From Ruminococcaceae bacterium UBA1448 (GTDB lineage: Bacteria; Bacillota; Clostridia; Oscillospirales; Ruminococcaceae): 15,704 bases of DNA. The notes under the pieces are model-generated. The model had not been told where the DNA came from. It worked only from the letters and a program-made list of their open reading frames with translations, and made no database searches. The DNA lies in the NCBI GenBank assembly GCA_002329405.1, contig DCTE01000073.1, positions 12,542-28,245 on the forward strand, read 5' to 3'. Below are positions 1 to 7,710 of this stretch, in pieces; position 1 is the stretch's first letter, and every line of letters starts with the position of its first letter. Both the position numbers and the translations under genes were made by a program.

Positions 1-1980
1 CCCCGCCGCTCCCGTCGGGTCAAGGGGTTTGGACAGAAGACGGCTTCACAGGGAAGCTCACTGCCTGAACTGGTGATGAGTGCGGCGGATGTCGCGGCAT
101 TGGAAGCGGAGAGTGGTAAGAAACCGGAACGCCGCCGTTCCCGTCGGGTCAGCGGACGTTCCCGGACGACTGGTTCTCGCGGAGTCAGTGTGGTGGATGT
201 GGAAAAAGAGGGTATACAAAGAGAGGTTCTGACACCTGAAGCGGATTATGATTTGATTACCCCGCCGCCGCAGAAAAGCCGCCGCAGAAATTATGCGAGA
301 ACCAGCGAAGGAAAGAAACCAACCCTTCGCATTATTCCGCTGGGTGGTCTGAATGAGATCGGAAAGAACCTGACGGTTTATGAATATGGCAAGGATATTC
401 TGATTGTCGACTGCGGTATGGGATTCCCGGATGCTGATATGCTGGGTGTCGACCTGGTTATTCCTGATTTTACCTATCTGGAAAAGAACAAGGAAAAGAT
501 TCGCGGCATTGTGATTACCCATGGGCACGAGGACCATATCGGTTCGATTCCCTATTTCCTGAAAAAATTTGGCGTCGATATCCCGATTTACGGCGCACGG
601 CTGACGCTCGGCCTGATTGACGGAAAGCTGAAGGAACACGGCCTGTCCGGTAAGGCAAAACTTATCCGTTTTATGCCGGGAGATGTCATCAAACTGGGAG
701 CTTTTTCGGTTGAAGCAATTCATGTCAACCATTCCATTCCTGATGCGATGGCATTTGCGATTACAACACCGGCCGGTGTCGTAGTGCATACCGGTGACTT
801 TAAGGTCGACTATACCCCAATTGAAGGGAAAATGATCGACCTGGCACGGTTTGCTGAGTTGGGCAAACAGGGGGTTCTCTGCCTGCTCTCAGAGTCTACC
901 AACGCCGAACGTCCCGGTTATACCGATTCCGAGCGCAATGTCGGCAGGACGCTGAGCGCATTGTTCCAGCAGGCTGGCGACCGCCGGATTATTATTGCGA
1001 CCTTTTCGTCGAATATCCACCGCATTCAGCAGATTGTCAATCTGGCGGCTGCACATGACCGGAAGGTCGCTGTTTCCGGCCGGAGCATGGTCAATGTTGT
1101 GACGACCGCAATCGAACTTGGTTATCTGAATGTTCCCAAAGATATTTTAATTGACGCCGACCGGATTGGCCATTATACCGCTGACCGGCTGGTGATCATC
1201 ACAACTGGCAGTCAGGGTGAACCGATGTCGGCCCTGTCGAGAATGGCAGCGGGCGAACACCGCAAGATCCAGGTCACGCCGGGTGACTTTATCATCATTT
1301 CCGCCAACCCGATTCCCGGCAATGAAAAGCATGTGACACGGGTCATCAATGATCTGCTCAAACTGGGCGCCGAAGTTGTCAGCAAGTCGATGTATGAGGT
1401 GCATGTCTCGGGCCACGCATGTCAGAATGAGCTCAAGCTGCTGATGAGCCTGGTCAAGCCGAAATTCTTCGTTCCGATTCACGGCGAATACAAACACCTT
1501 TCCGAGCATGCGTCTTTGGCCCGTTCGATGGGGATTGACCCTGATCATATCCTGCTTGCCGATCTGGGGCAGGTGATTGAGCTGACGCCTGATTCGATGC
1601 AGCTGACCGGAACGGTTGAAGCCGGACGGGTATTTGTCGATGGATACGGGGTCGGCGACGTCGGAAGCGTCGTCCTTCGTGACCGCAAACATCTGGCGCA
1701 GGACGGCCTGATTATCGTAGTCGTCACGATTGAAAATGAGTCGGGCGCGGTTGTTGCGGGACCGGATATTGTATCGCGTGGTTTTGTCTATGTCCGGGAG
1801 TCGGAAGAGCTGATGGAGACTGCGCGGCAGCTGGTTAAGGAAACGCTGGATGACTGCCAGCAGAAGGAAATCCGAGAATGGAGCGCAATCAAAATTCGCG
1901 TGAAGGATTCGTTGTCTTCGTTTATCTATAAGAAGACCCGCCGTGATCCGATGATCCTGCCAATTATTATGGAGATCTGA
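1..1980 (+). CDS. rnj: Ribonuclease J, 5' end outside window, with long basic N-terminal extension
   Basis: Cytoplasmic metallo-beta-lactamase/beta-CASP ribonuclease (endonuclease and 5'-3' exonuclease) that processes and degrades mRNA in Gram-positive bacteria. The frame is open from base 1. The first possible start inside the window, GTG at 73 with ATG at 76, has no Shine-Dalgarno sequence, so I treat the gene as 5'-partial. Numbering from 73, the catalytic core begins near residue 84 (LRIIPLGGLNEIGKN). The zinc motif HGHEDH is at 150-155, followed by VHTGDF, the beta-CASP segments SESTNAERPG and ATFSSNIHRI, and the late histidine in PIHGEYKH. The core is about 550 residues, normal for the family. 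The preceding extension of at least 107 residues is Arg/Ser-rich and contains RRSRRV twice. The gene ends at a terminator (1992-2020), so it is not clearly cotranscribed with gdpP. Family identity is very secure; the RNase J1/J2 distinction cannot be made here. Confidence 0.95.
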   Translation, partial: PRRSRRVKGFGQKTASQGSSLPELVMSAADVAALEAESGKKPERRRSRRVSGRSRTTGSRGVSVVDVEKEGIQREVLTPEADYDLITPPPQKSRRRNYARTSEGKKPTLRIIPLGGLNEIGKNLTVYEYGKDILIVDCGMGFPDADMLGVDLVIPDFTYLEKNKEKIRGIVITHGHEDHIGSIPYFLKKFGVDIPIYGARLTLGLIDGKLKEHGLSGKAKLIRFMPGDVIKLGAFSVEAIHVNHSIPDAMAFAITTPAGVVVHTGDFKVDYTPIEGKMIDLARFAELGKQGVLCLLSESTNAERPGYTDSERNVGRTLSALFQQAGDRRIIIATFSSNIHRIQQIVNLAAAHDRKVAVSGRSMVNVVTTAIELGYLNVPKDILIDADRIGHYTADRLVIITTGSQGEPMSALSRMAAGEHRKIQVTPGDFIIISANPIPGNEKHVTRVINDLLKLGAEVVSKSMYEVHVSGHACQNELKLLMSLVKPKFFVPIHGEYKHLSEHASLARSMGIDPDHILLADLGQVIELTPDSMQLTGTVEAGRVFVDGYGVGDVGSVVLRDRKHLAQDGLIIVVVTIENESGAVVAGPDIVSRGFVYVRESEELMETARQLVKETLDDCQQKEIREWSAIKIRVKDSLSSFIYKKTRRDPMILPIIMEI

Positions 1981-1991
1981 GCATAATGTCT

Positions 1992-2020
1992 GAGCCTGTC
2001 CCTGGGGCGGGCTCTTTTTT
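1992..2020 (+). terminator. Rho-independent terminator after RNase J
   Basis: GAGCCTGTCC (1992-2001), a 3-base loop, then GGGCGGGCTC (2005-2014) form a 10-bp stem with two G-U pairs. A run of six T follows (2015-2020). It starts 11 bases after the RNase J stop codon and separates that gene from the gdpP promoter. Confidence 0.9.
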
Positions 2021-2061
2021 ATATGGCGATCTTCAATAAGTGGCCAAAATGCCGGATATCG

Positions 2062-2090
2062 TTGACAAATGCAGGGGTTTGCGATAAAAT
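2062..2090 (+). promoter_or_regulatory. Sigma-A-type promoter P1 of the gdpP operon
   Basis: TTGACA (2062-2067), exactly 17 bases, then TAAAAT (2085-2090). The -35 is perfect and the -10 matches at five of six positions. Transcription would begin near 2097, giving a leader of about 115 nt that contains the 2106-2122 hairpin. Confidence 0.8.
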
Positions 2091-2105
2091 TATCCTGTTA
2101 AGCTG

Positions 2106-2122
2106 AGGTAGTCTTACTACCT
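2106..2122 (+). repeat. Perfect inverted repeat at the start of the gdpP leader
   Basis: AGGTAGT (2106-2112), loop CTT, ACTACCT (2116-2122): a perfect 7-bp dyad about 10 bases downstream of the predicted P1 start. It has no T-run, so it is not a terminator. It could be a repressor operator or an RNA hairpin protecting the 5' end. The function is inferred only from position. Confidence 0.6.
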
Positions 2123-2141
2123 GATGTATTACTTTTTGTTG

Positions 2142-2172
2142 TTGAAATATTGCTTTATACAAAACGTATAAT
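2142..2172 (+). promoter_or_regulatory. Possible second promoter P2 of the gdpP operon
   Basis: TTGAAA (2142-2147) and a perfect TATAAT (2167-2172), separated by 19 bases, slightly longer than optimal. If used, transcripts start near 2180 and lack the upstream hairpin, leaving a leader of about 33 nt. Confidence 0.5.
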
Positions 2173-2212
2173 GCCCGGCCAACAGCGTATGCAATGAGGG
2201 GAGGGACGTGCG

Positions 2213-4222
2213 TTGAAGCGTCCAAGAGTATGGAACATCCGCGGTCATATGGTCGTACTGGCAGGCATCTGTCTGATACTGGCGGCGGTCACCTGGTTTA
2301 TTCAGCCGGTTGCGGCGTATATTCTGATACCGTGTGCACTTGCGTACGGCGTATATATCCTGGTGCGGCTGCGTGGCCTTAACCGACACCTGCGCGGAAT
2401 GCTGACAGGCATCGCCTCTCAGCTGGACCCGGCACAGCAGGAACTGATCGAGCATTTTCCGATTCCCTGTATCGCAGTCAGTGCGTCCAGAGAGATTCTC
2501 TGGTACAGTGAATCCTTTCAGCAGGAGGTTCTGGTCAAAAGGGAACTGATCGGGGAGTATATTGATCAGCTGACCGCGACCCAGCTGGAAGAGTTCTGCC
2601 AAAAGGATGAGTCGGTCCGTATCGGTGAGCGTTCCTATCGGGTAAGGGGAATGCACCCGGGTGACCTGACTGTTCCGATCAATTCTGAGGTTCATTCAGA
2701 GGATGCAAAACATCGTTCGGAAGACTTTTATCTGCTGTATTTTATTGATGTCACCGAGATGGAGCAGGATGCGATGCTGTACCGGCAGACTCGTCCGTCG
2801 GTTATGCTGATCGTGCTGGATAACTACAATGAATTGATGCAAAAGGCAAAGGAAAGTGAAAAATCCAGGATACTGAGTGCGGTCGACAGTCTGCTGGAGG
2901 ATTTCAGCAACCGGATGACCAATTCGTTCATCAAGCGGTATGATGGTGAACAGTTTTTGATGGTGGTCGAAGAGCAGCATCTGGAAAAAATCATCCAGAG
3001 CCGTTTTTCGCTTCTGGATGATATCCGAAAAATTGAGTCGGGCGGCTTATCGGTTACCCTCTCCATTGGTATCGGACGGGGAGAAAAGACGCTTGCCGAG
3101 AGCGAGGCTTCTGCACGCCAGGCATTGGATATGGCATTGGGGCGCGGCGGCGATCAGGCGGCAATCAAAACGGGGACGCTGTATGAATTTTATGGCGGTG
3201 TTTCCAAAGGCGTTGAAAAACGGACCAAGGTCAAATCCCGTATGGTTGCAAATGCGCTGTCTGAGCTGATTGAAAATGCGGACAAGGTTCTGGTCATGGG
3301 GCATAAATTCGGCGACCTGGACTGTGTCGGTGCGTCGGCGGGGATGGCGACTGCTATCCGTGCTTCCGGTAAAAAGGCGTATATCGTCATCGATCGGGAA
3401 AAGAACCTGTCCAAGACGCTGATTGAGATGGTCAAATCGGATGATAATCATGATCTGTTTATCGACCCGGATGAGGCACTTTTTTCGATCACATCCCATA
3501 CTCTGCTGATTGTCTGTGATACCCATACCCGCAACCTGGTGGAATCCCAGCAGGTGTATGAACGCTGCAAAACGGTGGTTGTCATCGACCATCACCGGAA
3601 GATGGTCAACCATATTGAAAACGCGGTTATTTTTTATCATGAGCCCTACGCTTCATCTGCCTCGGAAATGGTAACCGAGCTGATCCAGTATATGGGTGAG
3701 GATTGTACCATTACTTCGGTTGTCGCACAGGCACTGCTTGCCGGTATTATGCTGGATACCCGCAGTTTTGCGATGCGTACAGGTGTGCGAACCTTTGAAG
3801 CGGCTGCTTACCTGCGCAGAATTGGTGCGGATACCGTCGTTGTGCGCAAGATGTTTTCCAATACGATGGATTCTTACCAGCGTAAATCCCGTATTGTCTC
3901 CAACGCTCAGATCTATCGCAATTGTGCGGTTGCCCAGAGCGACTTTTCCTCAGATGATATGCGGGTCGTTGCTCCACAGGCAGCGGATGAGCTGCTGAGT
4001 ATTGATGAAGTTGATGCTTCCTTTGTCCTGTATGAAACCAGTGGGGTGATCAATATATCTGCCCGGAGTATGGGCTTGATCAATGTACAGCTGATTATGG
4101 AAAAGATGGGCGGTGGAGGTCATCAGACGATGGCGGCAACTCAGCTGCGGGGTATGGAGATAGAAAAGGCCAAACAGCTGCTGTTTGAAAGTATTGATGA
4201 TTATTATACCAATCACAATTAA
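2213..4222 (+). CDS. gdpP: GdpP/YybT-type cyclic-di-AMP phosphodiesterase
   Basis: Membrane-bound phosphodiesterase that hydrolyses c-di-AMP to pApA, lowering a messenger that controls potassium, osmotic and cell-wall homeostasis. Its 669 residues match the family (about 655-660). Two N-terminal membrane helices (about 12-30 and 33-52) precede a degenerate PAS region. A degenerate GGDEF domain follows, in which the signature is replaced by YDGEQF (243-248), as expected for GdpP proteins that do not make c-di-GMP. The DHH domain has GHKFGDLD (D368, D370), VCDTHTR and IDHH (D459, H460, H461). DHHA1 ends with GGGGH (about 633-637). The start is TTG at 2213, supported by the purine-rich GAGGGGAGGG at 2196-2205 with a 7-base spacer. 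It is the first gene of the cluster, 36 bp before rplI. Metal ligands look intact, so activity is likely. Confidence 0.93.
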   Translation: MKRPRVWNIRGHMVVLAGICLILAAVTWFIQPVAAYILIPCALAYGVYILVRLRGLNRHLRGMLTGIASQLDPAQQELIEHFPIPCIAVSASREILWYSESFQQEVLVKRELIGEYIDQLTATQLEEFCQKDESVRIGERSYRVRGMHPGDLTVPINSEVHSEDAKHRSEDFYLLYFIDVTEMEQDAMLYRQTRPSVMLIVLDNYNELMQKAKESEKSRILSAVDSLLEDFSNRMTNSFIKRYDGEQFLMVVEEQHLEKIIQSRFSLLDDIRKIESGGLSVTLSIGIGRGEKTLAESEASARQALDMALGRGGDQAAIKTGTLYEFYGGVSKGVEKRTKVKSRMVANALSELIENADKVLVMGHKFGDLDCVGASAGMATAIRASGKKAYIVIDREKNLSKTLIEMVKSDDNHDLFIDPDEALFSITSHTLLIVCDTHTRNLVESQQVYERCKTVVVIDHHRKMVNHIENAVIFYHEPYASSASEMVTELIQYMGEDCTITSVVAQALLAGIMLDTRSFAMRTGVRTFEAAAYLRRIGADTVVVRKMFSNTMDSYQRKSRIVSNAQIYRNCAVAQSDFSSDDMRVVAPQAADELLSIDEVDASFVLYETSGVINISARSMGLINVQLIMEKMGGGGHQTMAATQLRGMEIEKAKQLLFESIDDYYTNHN

Positions 4223-4258
4223 ATGGCAGATTGGATAGAAGAAAGAGAGGTTTTTACA

Positions 4259-4705
4259 ATGAAAGTTATTTTGTTACAGGATGTCAAGGGCTCCGGTAAA
4301 AAGGGAGACCTGATCAATGCTGCGGACGGATACGCCAGAAATTACCTGATCCCCAAAAAACTGGCGATGGAGGCTACAGCTGGCGCAATCAATAATAAAA
4401 AAATTCAGGATGAGGCCAAGGCTCATCATGCGCAGGTAGAACTGGAAAACGCAAAAGCTGCCTGTGCCGAACTGACTGGCAAGCTGGTCACTGTCACCGC
4501 CCGTGCGGGAAAAGAAGGCAAGCTCTTTGGGGCGGTTACTGCAAAAGAAATTGCGGCAGCGGTTGCTTCCCAGTACAAGATTGATGTCGACAAACGCAAG
4601 ATCGGGCTGTCCGCTGAGATCAAGGCATTTGGTACCTTTGAATTTGACCTCAAGCTGCATACCGGCGTTGTTGCCAAAATGAAAGTCATGGTCAAAGAAG
4701 CATAA
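4259..4705 (+). CDS. rplI: 50S ribosomal protein L9
   Basis: Binds 23S rRNA at the base of the L1 stalk in the large ribosomal subunit and helps maintain reading frame. From ATG 4259 the product has 148 residues, the usual L9 length. It starts MKVILLQDVKGSGKKGD, with the conserved N-terminal RNA-binding motif GYARNYLIPKKLA, then the long lysine/glutamate-rich connecting helix and the C-terminal domain. An in-frame ATG at 4223, immediately after the gdpP stop, would add 12 residues foreign to the family. The strong AAGAGAGG (4243-4250), 8 bases before 4259, decides the later start. It lies 36 bp downstream of gdpP and 101 bp upstream of dnaB; the rplI-dnaB pairing is widespread in Bacillota. 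Confidence 0.96.
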   Translation: MKVILLQDVKGSGKKGDLINAADGYARNYLIPKKLAMEATAGAINNKKIQDEAKAHHAQVELENAKAACAELTGKLVTVTARAGKEGKLFGAVTAKEIAAAVASQYKIDVDKRKIGLSAEIKAFGTFEFDLKLHTGVVAKMKVMVKEA

Positions 4706-4725
4706 CAGAATATCAGGTTTGACAG

Positions 4726-4755
4726 GCGCGGAATTCCGGGAAAGGGGTTCCGCGC
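4726..4755 (+). repeat. Intergenic hairpin between rplI and dnaB
   Basis: GCGCGGAATTCC (4726-4737), six-base loop, GGGGTTCCGCGC (4744-4755): 8 Watson-Crick pairs extended to 12 with two G-U pairs. No T-run follows, so it is unlikely to be a full terminator. It could be an RNA processing or stabilising element that separates the abundant rplI message from dnaB. Confidence 0.65.
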
Positions 4756-4806
4756 TGCAACTGTATATTTTGCTGCAAAATTACTTGAGGAAGGGAAGGA
4801 ACACAA

Positions 4807-6201
4807 TTGGCGGAAAAAACCGAACAGGTGATGGCAGAGGCTTACAGTCAGGGACTTCCTTACAGCCTGGAAGCTGAGCAGTCGGTTCTGGGCAGTGTAC
4901 TGATCGACCCGGAACTGCTTTCCACCATCATGGAAAAAATTTCTTCCCCGCAGGTCTTTTATACCGAAAAACACCGGCGGCTGTACAGCCTGATGATTCG
5001 GATGTTCAGCGAGTCAAAGCCAATCGACTATGTCACGCTGCTGGAAGAGGCCAGAAACGAGGAAATATTCGACAGCGACGCATCCGCACAGTCCTACCTG
5101 CTGCATCTGATGAATCAGGTGCCGACGACTGCCAACCTAACCAGCTACTGCAATATAGTTCTGGAAAAATATTATATGCGCGGACTGCTGACCGCTGCTA
5201 CGGATATTGCCTCATCTGTACGGGAAGGGGACGGGAACGCTTCCGAACTGCTGGATGCAGCGGAACAGAAGATCTATGATATCCGGCAGGGACGACAGAC
5301 CTCGGAACTGCGGCCGATTGGTGAGGTCATCATCGGGGTATACGACAACATTTATGAACTGAACCGGAAAGAGGATACCCGGATTACAGGCCTTGCTTCC
5401 GGGTTTCATCAGCTGGACCTGATTTTGTCAGGACTTAACCGTTCCGACCTGATCCTGCTGGCGGCCCGCCCCGGTATGGGCAAGACGGCCTTTGCGCTGA
5501 ACATTGCTTCGAATGTGGGAATTAAATATCCGAACATTGATATCGCCATTTTTTCGCTGGAAATGAACAATTCCCAGCTGGTTTCTCGAATGCTCTGTTC
5601 GGAAGCACTGATTCCGTCGGATAAGATGCGCACCGGACGGCTGGAAAAGGAAGAATGGCGCAATCTGGCGGCGGCTGCCGAGCGTCTGACAAACACCCAT
5701 ATCTATCTGGATGATACGGCGGGCATCTCGGTATCTCAAATGAAGGCCAAGGTACGGCGGCTGAAAAACCTGGGACTGATCATCATAGACTACCTTCAGC
5801 TGATGACCAGTTCGACCCGGATTGAAAACCGTGTACAGGAGATCTCCCAGATGACCCGCGGACTCAAAATCATGGCCAAGGAGCTTAATGTCCCGGTCAT
5901 CTGCCTGTCTCAGCTGTCGCGTGCCGCTGAACAGCGGCAGGGACACCGGCCGATGCTTTCTGACCTGAGAGAGTCGGGATCGATTGAACAGGATGCTGAC
6001 AGCGTTTTGTTCCTTTTCCGTGAGGAATACTATGCGGATGCAGAGGAGCGGGAAGGAGCGGACGATTCGATTCGCAATACCGCCATTTGTATTGTCGCCA
6101 AGAACCGCCATGGCTCAACCGGCGATGTTCCGATCGGCTGGCAGGGAGAGTATACACGCTTTTCTAATCTGGAATTGGGCAGGGAGGCTCCGCCGTTTTA
6201 A
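4807..6201 (+). CDS. dnaB: Replicative DNA helicase DnaB (DnaC in Bacillus naming)
   Basis: Hexameric ATP-dependent 5'-3' helicase of the replication fork, interacting with primase. Its 464 residues fit the family. The N-terminal domain begins LPYSLEAEQSVLGS (about 17-30) and includes NQVPTTAN. The RecA-like motor has Walker A GMGKT (223-227), SLEMNNSQLVSRML, and Walker B LIIIDYLQLM (D328), then LSQLSRAAEQR and the arginine-rich SDLRESGSIEQDAD region. The TTG start at 4807 follows a long purine-rich stretch (GAGGAAGGGAAGGAA, 4787-4801). An ATG at 4831 (residue 9) is an alternative that would still keep the whole conserved domain. It sits 25 bp upstream of tilS in the same transcription unit. 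No intein or insertion is present. Confidence 0.96.
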   Translation: MAEKTEQVMAEAYSQGLPYSLEAEQSVLGSVLIDPELLSTIMEKISSPQVFYTEKHRRLYSLMIRMFSESKPIDYVTLLEEARNEEIFDSDASAQSYLLHLMNQVPTTANLTSYCNIVLEKYYMRGLLTAATDIASSVREGDGNASELLDAAEQKIYDIRQGRQTSELRPIGEVIIGVYDNIYELNRKEDTRITGLASGFHQLDLILSGLNRSDLILLAARPGMGKTAFALNIASNVGIKYPNIDIAIFSLEMNNSQLVSRMLCSEALIPSDKMRTGRLEKEEWRNLAAAAERLTNTHIYLDDTAGISVSQMKAKVRRLKNLGLIIIDYLQLMTSSTRIENRVQEISQMTRGLKIMAKELNVPVICLSQLSRAAEQRQGHRPMLSDLRESGSIEQDADSVLFLFREEYYADAEEREGADDSIRNTAICIVAKNRHGSTGDVPIGWQGEYTRFSNLELGREAPPF

Positions 6202-6225
6202 CCGGCTGGATATGGAGGAATTTTC

Positions 6226-7710
6226 ATGCAGAATATGCAGGTTTCTGCGTTTGAAAAGAAATTTATGCTGGACGGCCTTTCCGGGAAATATCTGATCGTG
6301 GGCTTTTCCGGCGGTGCTGATTCGACCAGCCTGCTTCACTTCCTTGCGGGAAAGCAGCAGCTGCTGGGATGCAGGCTGTGTGCGGTGCATCTCAACCATT
6401 GTCTGCGAGGGGAGGAAAGCGATCGGGATGAAGCGGAGGCAAAGGCGTTCTGTATCAGTCTGGGCGTTCCTTTTGTCAGCAGGCGGGTAGAAATTGGCGT
6501 GCTTGCGGCCCGCAGCCATCAGTCGGAAGAGGTGTGCGGCCGGGAAGAACGATACCGGCTGTTTGCACAGCAGGCGTTACAAGCCCGGCAGCAGGGGATG
6601 GAGCCGGTTATTGTAACGGCGCATACCCTATCGGATAACCTGGAAACAGCACTGCTGCACCTGCTGCGCGGGTGTGCACTGGACGGCCTGTGCGGAATCC
6701 CCGACAGAAGGCTGGTTGGTGATCTGCCGCTTGTCCGTCCGATGCTGCGCATCAGCCGGGAAGAGGTGGAAGAATACTGCTCCTTTTACCAGCTGCCTTT
6801 TACGACCGATTCTTCCAACTTTTCCGACCGGTATACCCGCAATTTTCTGCGGCATCAGGTCATTCCTCAGCTGAAAAAGCTGAATCCTTCGGTAGAGACC
6901 GCTTACCTGCGGATGCGGGACAGCCTGCGGCAGGACAGAGATTATCTCAACAGTCTGCGGGATGACCTGCTGCGTCAGGCGTCAGCCGGCACGCCGGATG
7001 CTCCCCGGTGGAATACGGCGTTGCTGTCCGATGCACCGCTGCCGGTGAAGAGCCGGGCGGCAGCAGAGATTTTGCGGGTCGTCGGCGCACAGGTGGACAC
7101 CGCGTCAGTCGAAGTACTGACCGATGTGATTGATGGGAAGAGCAGCGGTTATCTGGCGGGTGGTATCCGATTTTCTGTGCGCGGCGGTATGCTGTTGGCA
7201 GAGGATACCCATCGTTTTGCCGTCGGCGAAGGCTTTTTGCCGGAAGGCGGGGAAGGCAGGGTTGCGATTCCGTTTGAAGAATGGGACGAAGATGGGCATC
7301 TGCTGGACAGCTGGGAAAAAAGTATGCTGCTGGCGGTATTTCCGGCTGATGAATGGCAGGAAAAACGGAAAGTTTATAAAAATTTATTATATTTTGCGGT
7401 TGATTATGATACAATAAAAGATAATGTACGGCTGCGTACACGTGGTCCGGGTGACAGTATCCGGCTGCCTGGACGGGGCGGACGCAAGACACTGAAAAAA
7501 CTGTTCCAGCAGGCGCACCTGTCCCGTCGTGAACGTGCACTGCGTATTGTGCTGGCACAGGGGCCGGAAGTAATCTGGGTCGAAGGCTTTGGAACGGATG
7601 AACGTTTCCTGCCGGGTCCAAATACCATAAAGGTGCTGGTGGCATTTCAGGATGAAACCGCCGCAAAAGAAAGGATGAAGTCAGAAGATGAGCCACAGGA
7701 TGATCGATGA
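6226..7710 (+). CDS. tilS: tRNA(Ile)-lysidine synthase TilS
   Basis: Cytoplasmic ATP-dependent enzyme that converts C34 of tRNA-Ile(CAU) to lysidine, switching codon recognition from AUG to AUA; usually essential. Its 494 residues fit the long TilS form with a C-terminal substrate-binding domain. The PP-loop is SGGADS (28-33), followed by HLNHCLRGEESDRDE. The segment usually written H-x-x-D-D-Q-x-E-T reads HTLSDNLETALLHLLRG, a variant. The C-terminal domain shows RTRGPGDSIRLPGRGG and KTLKKLFQQAHLSRRER. ATG 6226 follows ATGGAGGAA (6211-6219) with good spacing; ATG 6232 is a less likely alternative. The last 23 bases overlap hpt, suggesting translational coupling. An AT-rich patch near 7375-7430 carries a possible internal promoter. 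Confidence 0.94.
   Translation: MQNMQVSAFEKKFMLDGLSGKYLIVGFSGGADSTSLLHFLAGKQQLLGCRLCAVHLNHCLRGEESDRDEAEAKAFCISLGVPFVSRRVEIGVLAARSHQSEEVCGREERYRLFAQQALQARQQGMEPVIVTAHTLSDNLETALLHLLRGCALDGLCGIPDRRLVGDLPLVRPMLRISREEVEEYCSFYQLPFTTDSSNFSDRYTRNFLRHQVIPQLKKLNPSVETAYLRMRDSLRQDRDYLNSLRDDLLRQASAGTPDAPRWNTALLSDAPLPVKSRAAAEILRVVGAQVDTASVEVLTDVIDGKSSGYLAGGIRFSVRGGMLLAEDTHRFAVGEGFLPEGGEGRVAIPFEEWDEDGHLLDSWEKSMLLAVFPADEWQEKRKVYKNLLYFAVDYDTIKDNVRLRTRGPGDSIRLPGRGGRKTLKKLFQQAHLSRRERALRIVLAQGPEVIWVEGFGTDERFLPGPNTIKVLVAFQDETAAKERMKSEDEPQDDR
7407..7415 (+). promoter_or_regulatory. Possible internal extended -10 promoter for hpt-ftsH
   Basis: TGATACAAT: an extended -10 (TG, one base, TACAAT) inside an AT-rich island in the 3' third of tilS. 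The surrounding TATGATACAATAAAAGA matches 16 of 17 bases of the gtrA promoter at 11125-11141. The hexamer 17 bases upstream (TTATAT, 7387-7392) is a poor -35, so use depends on the extended -10. Inferred, not demonstrated. Confidence 0.4.

Noticed and set aside
58..789. A 243-codon minus-strand frame opposite RNase J
   Set aside because: Fully antisense to the conserved RNase J core; its product shows no domain.
2194..2382. A 62-codon frame overlapping the gdpP start
   Set aside because: ATG 2194 lacks a ribosome binding site and the product has no resemblance to known proteins; the GAGGGGAGGG ribosome binding site serves the TTG at 2213.
4223..4258. Upstream in-frame ATG for rplI
   Set aside because: The 12 extra residues are absent from the L9 family, and the good ribosome binding site points to 4259.
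4719..4724. TTGACA before dnaB as a promoter
   Set aside because: There is no -10-like hexamer 16-18 bases downstream; the first TATATT is about 39 bases away.
6947..7696. A 249-codon minus-strand frame opposite tilS
   Set aside because: Pro/His/Arg-rich product with no family features, antisense to a clear TilS.
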